From Streptosporangium oxazolinicum (GTDB lineage Bacteria; Actinomycetota; Actinomycetes; Streptosporangiales; Streptosporangiaceae), in NCBI RefSeq assembly GCF_039537505.1, contig NZ_BAABAQ010000001.1:744001-808000 (forward strand): DNA of 64,000 bases, written 5' to 3'. The translations under genes and the position numbers were made by a program. Positions 62,846 to 64,000 of the stretch are shown in pieces; the stretch's first letter is position 1, and the number at the start of each line of letters is the position of its first letter. A model generated the notes under the pieces. It was not told the origin of the DNA. It saw only the letters and a program-made list of their open reading frames with translations, and did no database searches.

Positions 62846-63106
62846 TCGCCCGACTTTAGGCGATGTTCAGCGGTTCCCGGCACTCCATGGCCCGTAACCC
62901 CGGAGCACGACGGCCATGGCCCCAATCACCTCCGGCGGCCGATACGCCCGTCACCGATCACCTCCGGCAGCCGGTGCGCCCGTCACGACCTGACCCGGGC
63001 ACGGTGGATTTGCCGGTAGTCCTCGGAGGTGAAGATTTCGTCTGCCCGAGTTGATCCTGTCGAGATCAATTCACTGACACATTTCTCGTCGGCGCCCCTA
63101 CACCAG
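62846..63106. other. Intergenic region with a 32-bp direct repeat
   Basis: No gene is seen. Two copies of a 32-bp unit (atcacctccggc, then gcccgtcac) are at about 62925-62988. The region separates the start of the acyltransferase from the terminator of the next gene. Confidence 0.5.
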
Positions 63107-63140
63107 CGGCCCCGCCGGGGAATTCTTCCCGGCGGGGCCG
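63107..63140 (-). terminator. Hairpin after the second tendamistat-like gene
   Basis: A perfect 13-bp stem, cggccccgccggg (63107-63119) with cccggcggggccg (63128-63140), around an eight-base loop, 27 bp past the stop. Confidence 0.8.
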
Positions 63141-63166
63141 TCGGTTTCATCTGCACAAGTGTGCGG

Positions 63167-63505
63167 TCAGCAGGTGACCGTCTTGTCGTACGTCGAGAAC
63201 ACGCTCATAGCGCCGATGGTCTTAACCTGTCCCGCGGACAGGGTGTGACACGCGCTGTCCGCTCCGGCGTGGAAGATAACCTTCACCTTCATGGTCTGGC
63301 CGCAGTTGTTGGTCAGCTTGACAGTCGTGTTGCTCAGGTCGGTGGGGTCATTGTTGGAGACCACGCGCGAAATGCAGGACGGCGCCGTGCCCAGCGCGGC
63401 GGACGTCCCGGCGGTAAGACTGCTCGCCTGGGCGGCGGAAGCACCCGCCAGGGAGAAGGCCGCGGCGAGCGTGGCGCCCAGGAGGGGGATGGCTATCTTC
63501 TTCAT
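63167..63505 (-). CDS. Small secreted protein, tendamistat-like (alpha-amylase-inhibitor fold), second copy
   Basis: A 112-residue exported protein. The signal peptide is residues 1-27 (MKKIAIPLLGATLAAAFSLA, ending AQA), and the mature part is about 85 residues with four cysteines: APSC, TNNC, DSAC and the terminal VTC. The block MKVKVIFHAGADSACHTLSA and GQVKTIG matches tendamistat's VTVKVVYEDDTEGLCYAVAP and GQITTVG. The WRY inhibitory loop is missing. It is a clear paralog of the gene at 27260. Confidence 0.7.
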   Translation of the reverse strand: MKKIAIPLLGATLAAAFSLAGASAAQASSLTAGTSAALGTAPSCISRVVSNNDPTDLSNTTVKLTNNCGQTMKVKVIFHAGADSACHTLSAGQVKTIGAMSVFSTYDKTVTC

Positions 63506-64000
63506 GTGTTGACCTTTTCCTTCTGTTGAGCACCTTCGGTACCGGTTGACAGGGAGGGTCGTTTTCCGGCGGAAGGTATCGCTGCGTTGGGACTGAATTA
63601 ATGATCACTCAGAAGCGATCCCGTGTCTTTGCCCATCCACGCCAGGATTTTGCCCATCCGCGCCAAGCCGAGGGCGGAGGAACCGATGGACAGCCGTTGC
63701 CGCGTTTTCCGTCATTCCTGTGTCCACGGCCAGCGCGCAACCGACAAACCAGGTCTCTTTTCCCTGGTAATTCACGCGATCAATTCATGTCCGTTAAAGG
63801 GAAAATTGTGATGAGTCCCGTTACGCAGCGAATATGTCAGAGGTACGCCGATCGGCGGCGTCGCGGGACCGCTGAGGCCCAGCGGTCCCGGAAGGGACGC
63901 GACCTCCTCGACGGGAGGGCCGCCGGTCGCAGAACCGAAACCGGGCAGAACGCGGCCGGGCGGCGTCCTCAGCGAATCGGGTCGGAAGGATTGACCCTGG
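63506..64000. other. Right-hand end without a gene
   Basis: About 495 bp. The first 100 bp hold the promoter and ribosome site of the leftward secreted-protein gene. The rest shows no convincing coding frame or structured element. A gene may begin beyond the window. Confidence 0.4.

Noticed and set aside
63623..63811. 62-codon plus-strand frame near the right end
   Set aside because: No ribosome site, irregular codon use and no protein-like pattern.

Overview
The window is high-GC DNA with strong GC3 bias, GTG/TTG starts, GGAGG-type ribosome sites and many four-base stop/start overlaps. The gene set is typical of a filamentous actinobacterium: two conservons, an AfsR/SARP regulator, LAL-type LuxR, HxlR, TetR and MarR regulators, xylAB with a ROK repressor, and HTH/DUF6879 modules. 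Streptosporangiaceae (Streptosporangium/Nonomuraea-like) is the best guess. This rests on gene style only; there is no rRNA or other marker gene to confirm it. I saw no tRNA, rRNA, CRISPR, insertion sequence or phage gene.

Layout. 0.2-3.7 kb: a DUF4132 protein faces a small/DUF6879/HTH module whose HTH gene is cut short. 4-9.5 kb: secreted serine hydrolase, aldo/keto reductase, DHFR-like reductase, ArsR-like regulator, ECF sigma factor with an overlapping membrane partner, and a GlsB/YeaQ stress membrane protein. 10.4-14.6 kb: Tat-exported spermidine-dehydrogenase-like flavoprotein, acyltransferase and SDR. 14.7-22 kb: two conservons meet tail to tail; the first is complete (cvnA-B-C-D), the second has A, B and C but no D. 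22.2-27.5 kb: DUF998 protein, xylAB and divergent xylR, then a small tendamistat-like secreted protein. 27.7-32.9 kb: four overlapping genes of unknown function divergent from an XRE/TPR regulator, then a UTRA-only GntR remnant, a PP2C phosphatase and a pterin dehydratase. 33-37.7 kb: a remnant of a ROK gene, a second serine hydrolase, a MarR/glyoxalase pair, asparaginase and a GGCT-like protein. 38-41.6 kb: histidine kinase, response regulator and DUF4097 protein, then TetR. 41.9-44.3 kb: one open frame joining a GH1 beta-glucosidase to a complete LacI-type regulator. 44.4-52.5 kb: lipoprotein, HxlR with a cysteine-rich tail, MFS exporter, FMN reductase, AfsR-like regulator and a secreted aromatic-rich protein. 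52.7-63.5 kb: GNAT, LAL regulator, SDR, SNF2 helicase, alpha/beta hydrolase, TetR/VOC pair, acyltransferase and a second tendamistat-like protein.

How it works together. Most of the window is small regulator-plus-target units with visible operators: xylR/xylAB, marR/VOC, tetR/VOC, hxlR/MFS, and the GH1-LacI fusion with a CebR-like box upstream. The two conservons and the HK/RR/DUF4097 set are signalling modules. The most unusual points are the enzyme-repressor fusion, the conservon pair with one GTPase, a perfect SARP-style heptamer repeat beside the AfsR gene, and many in-frame minisatellites inside regulator genes.
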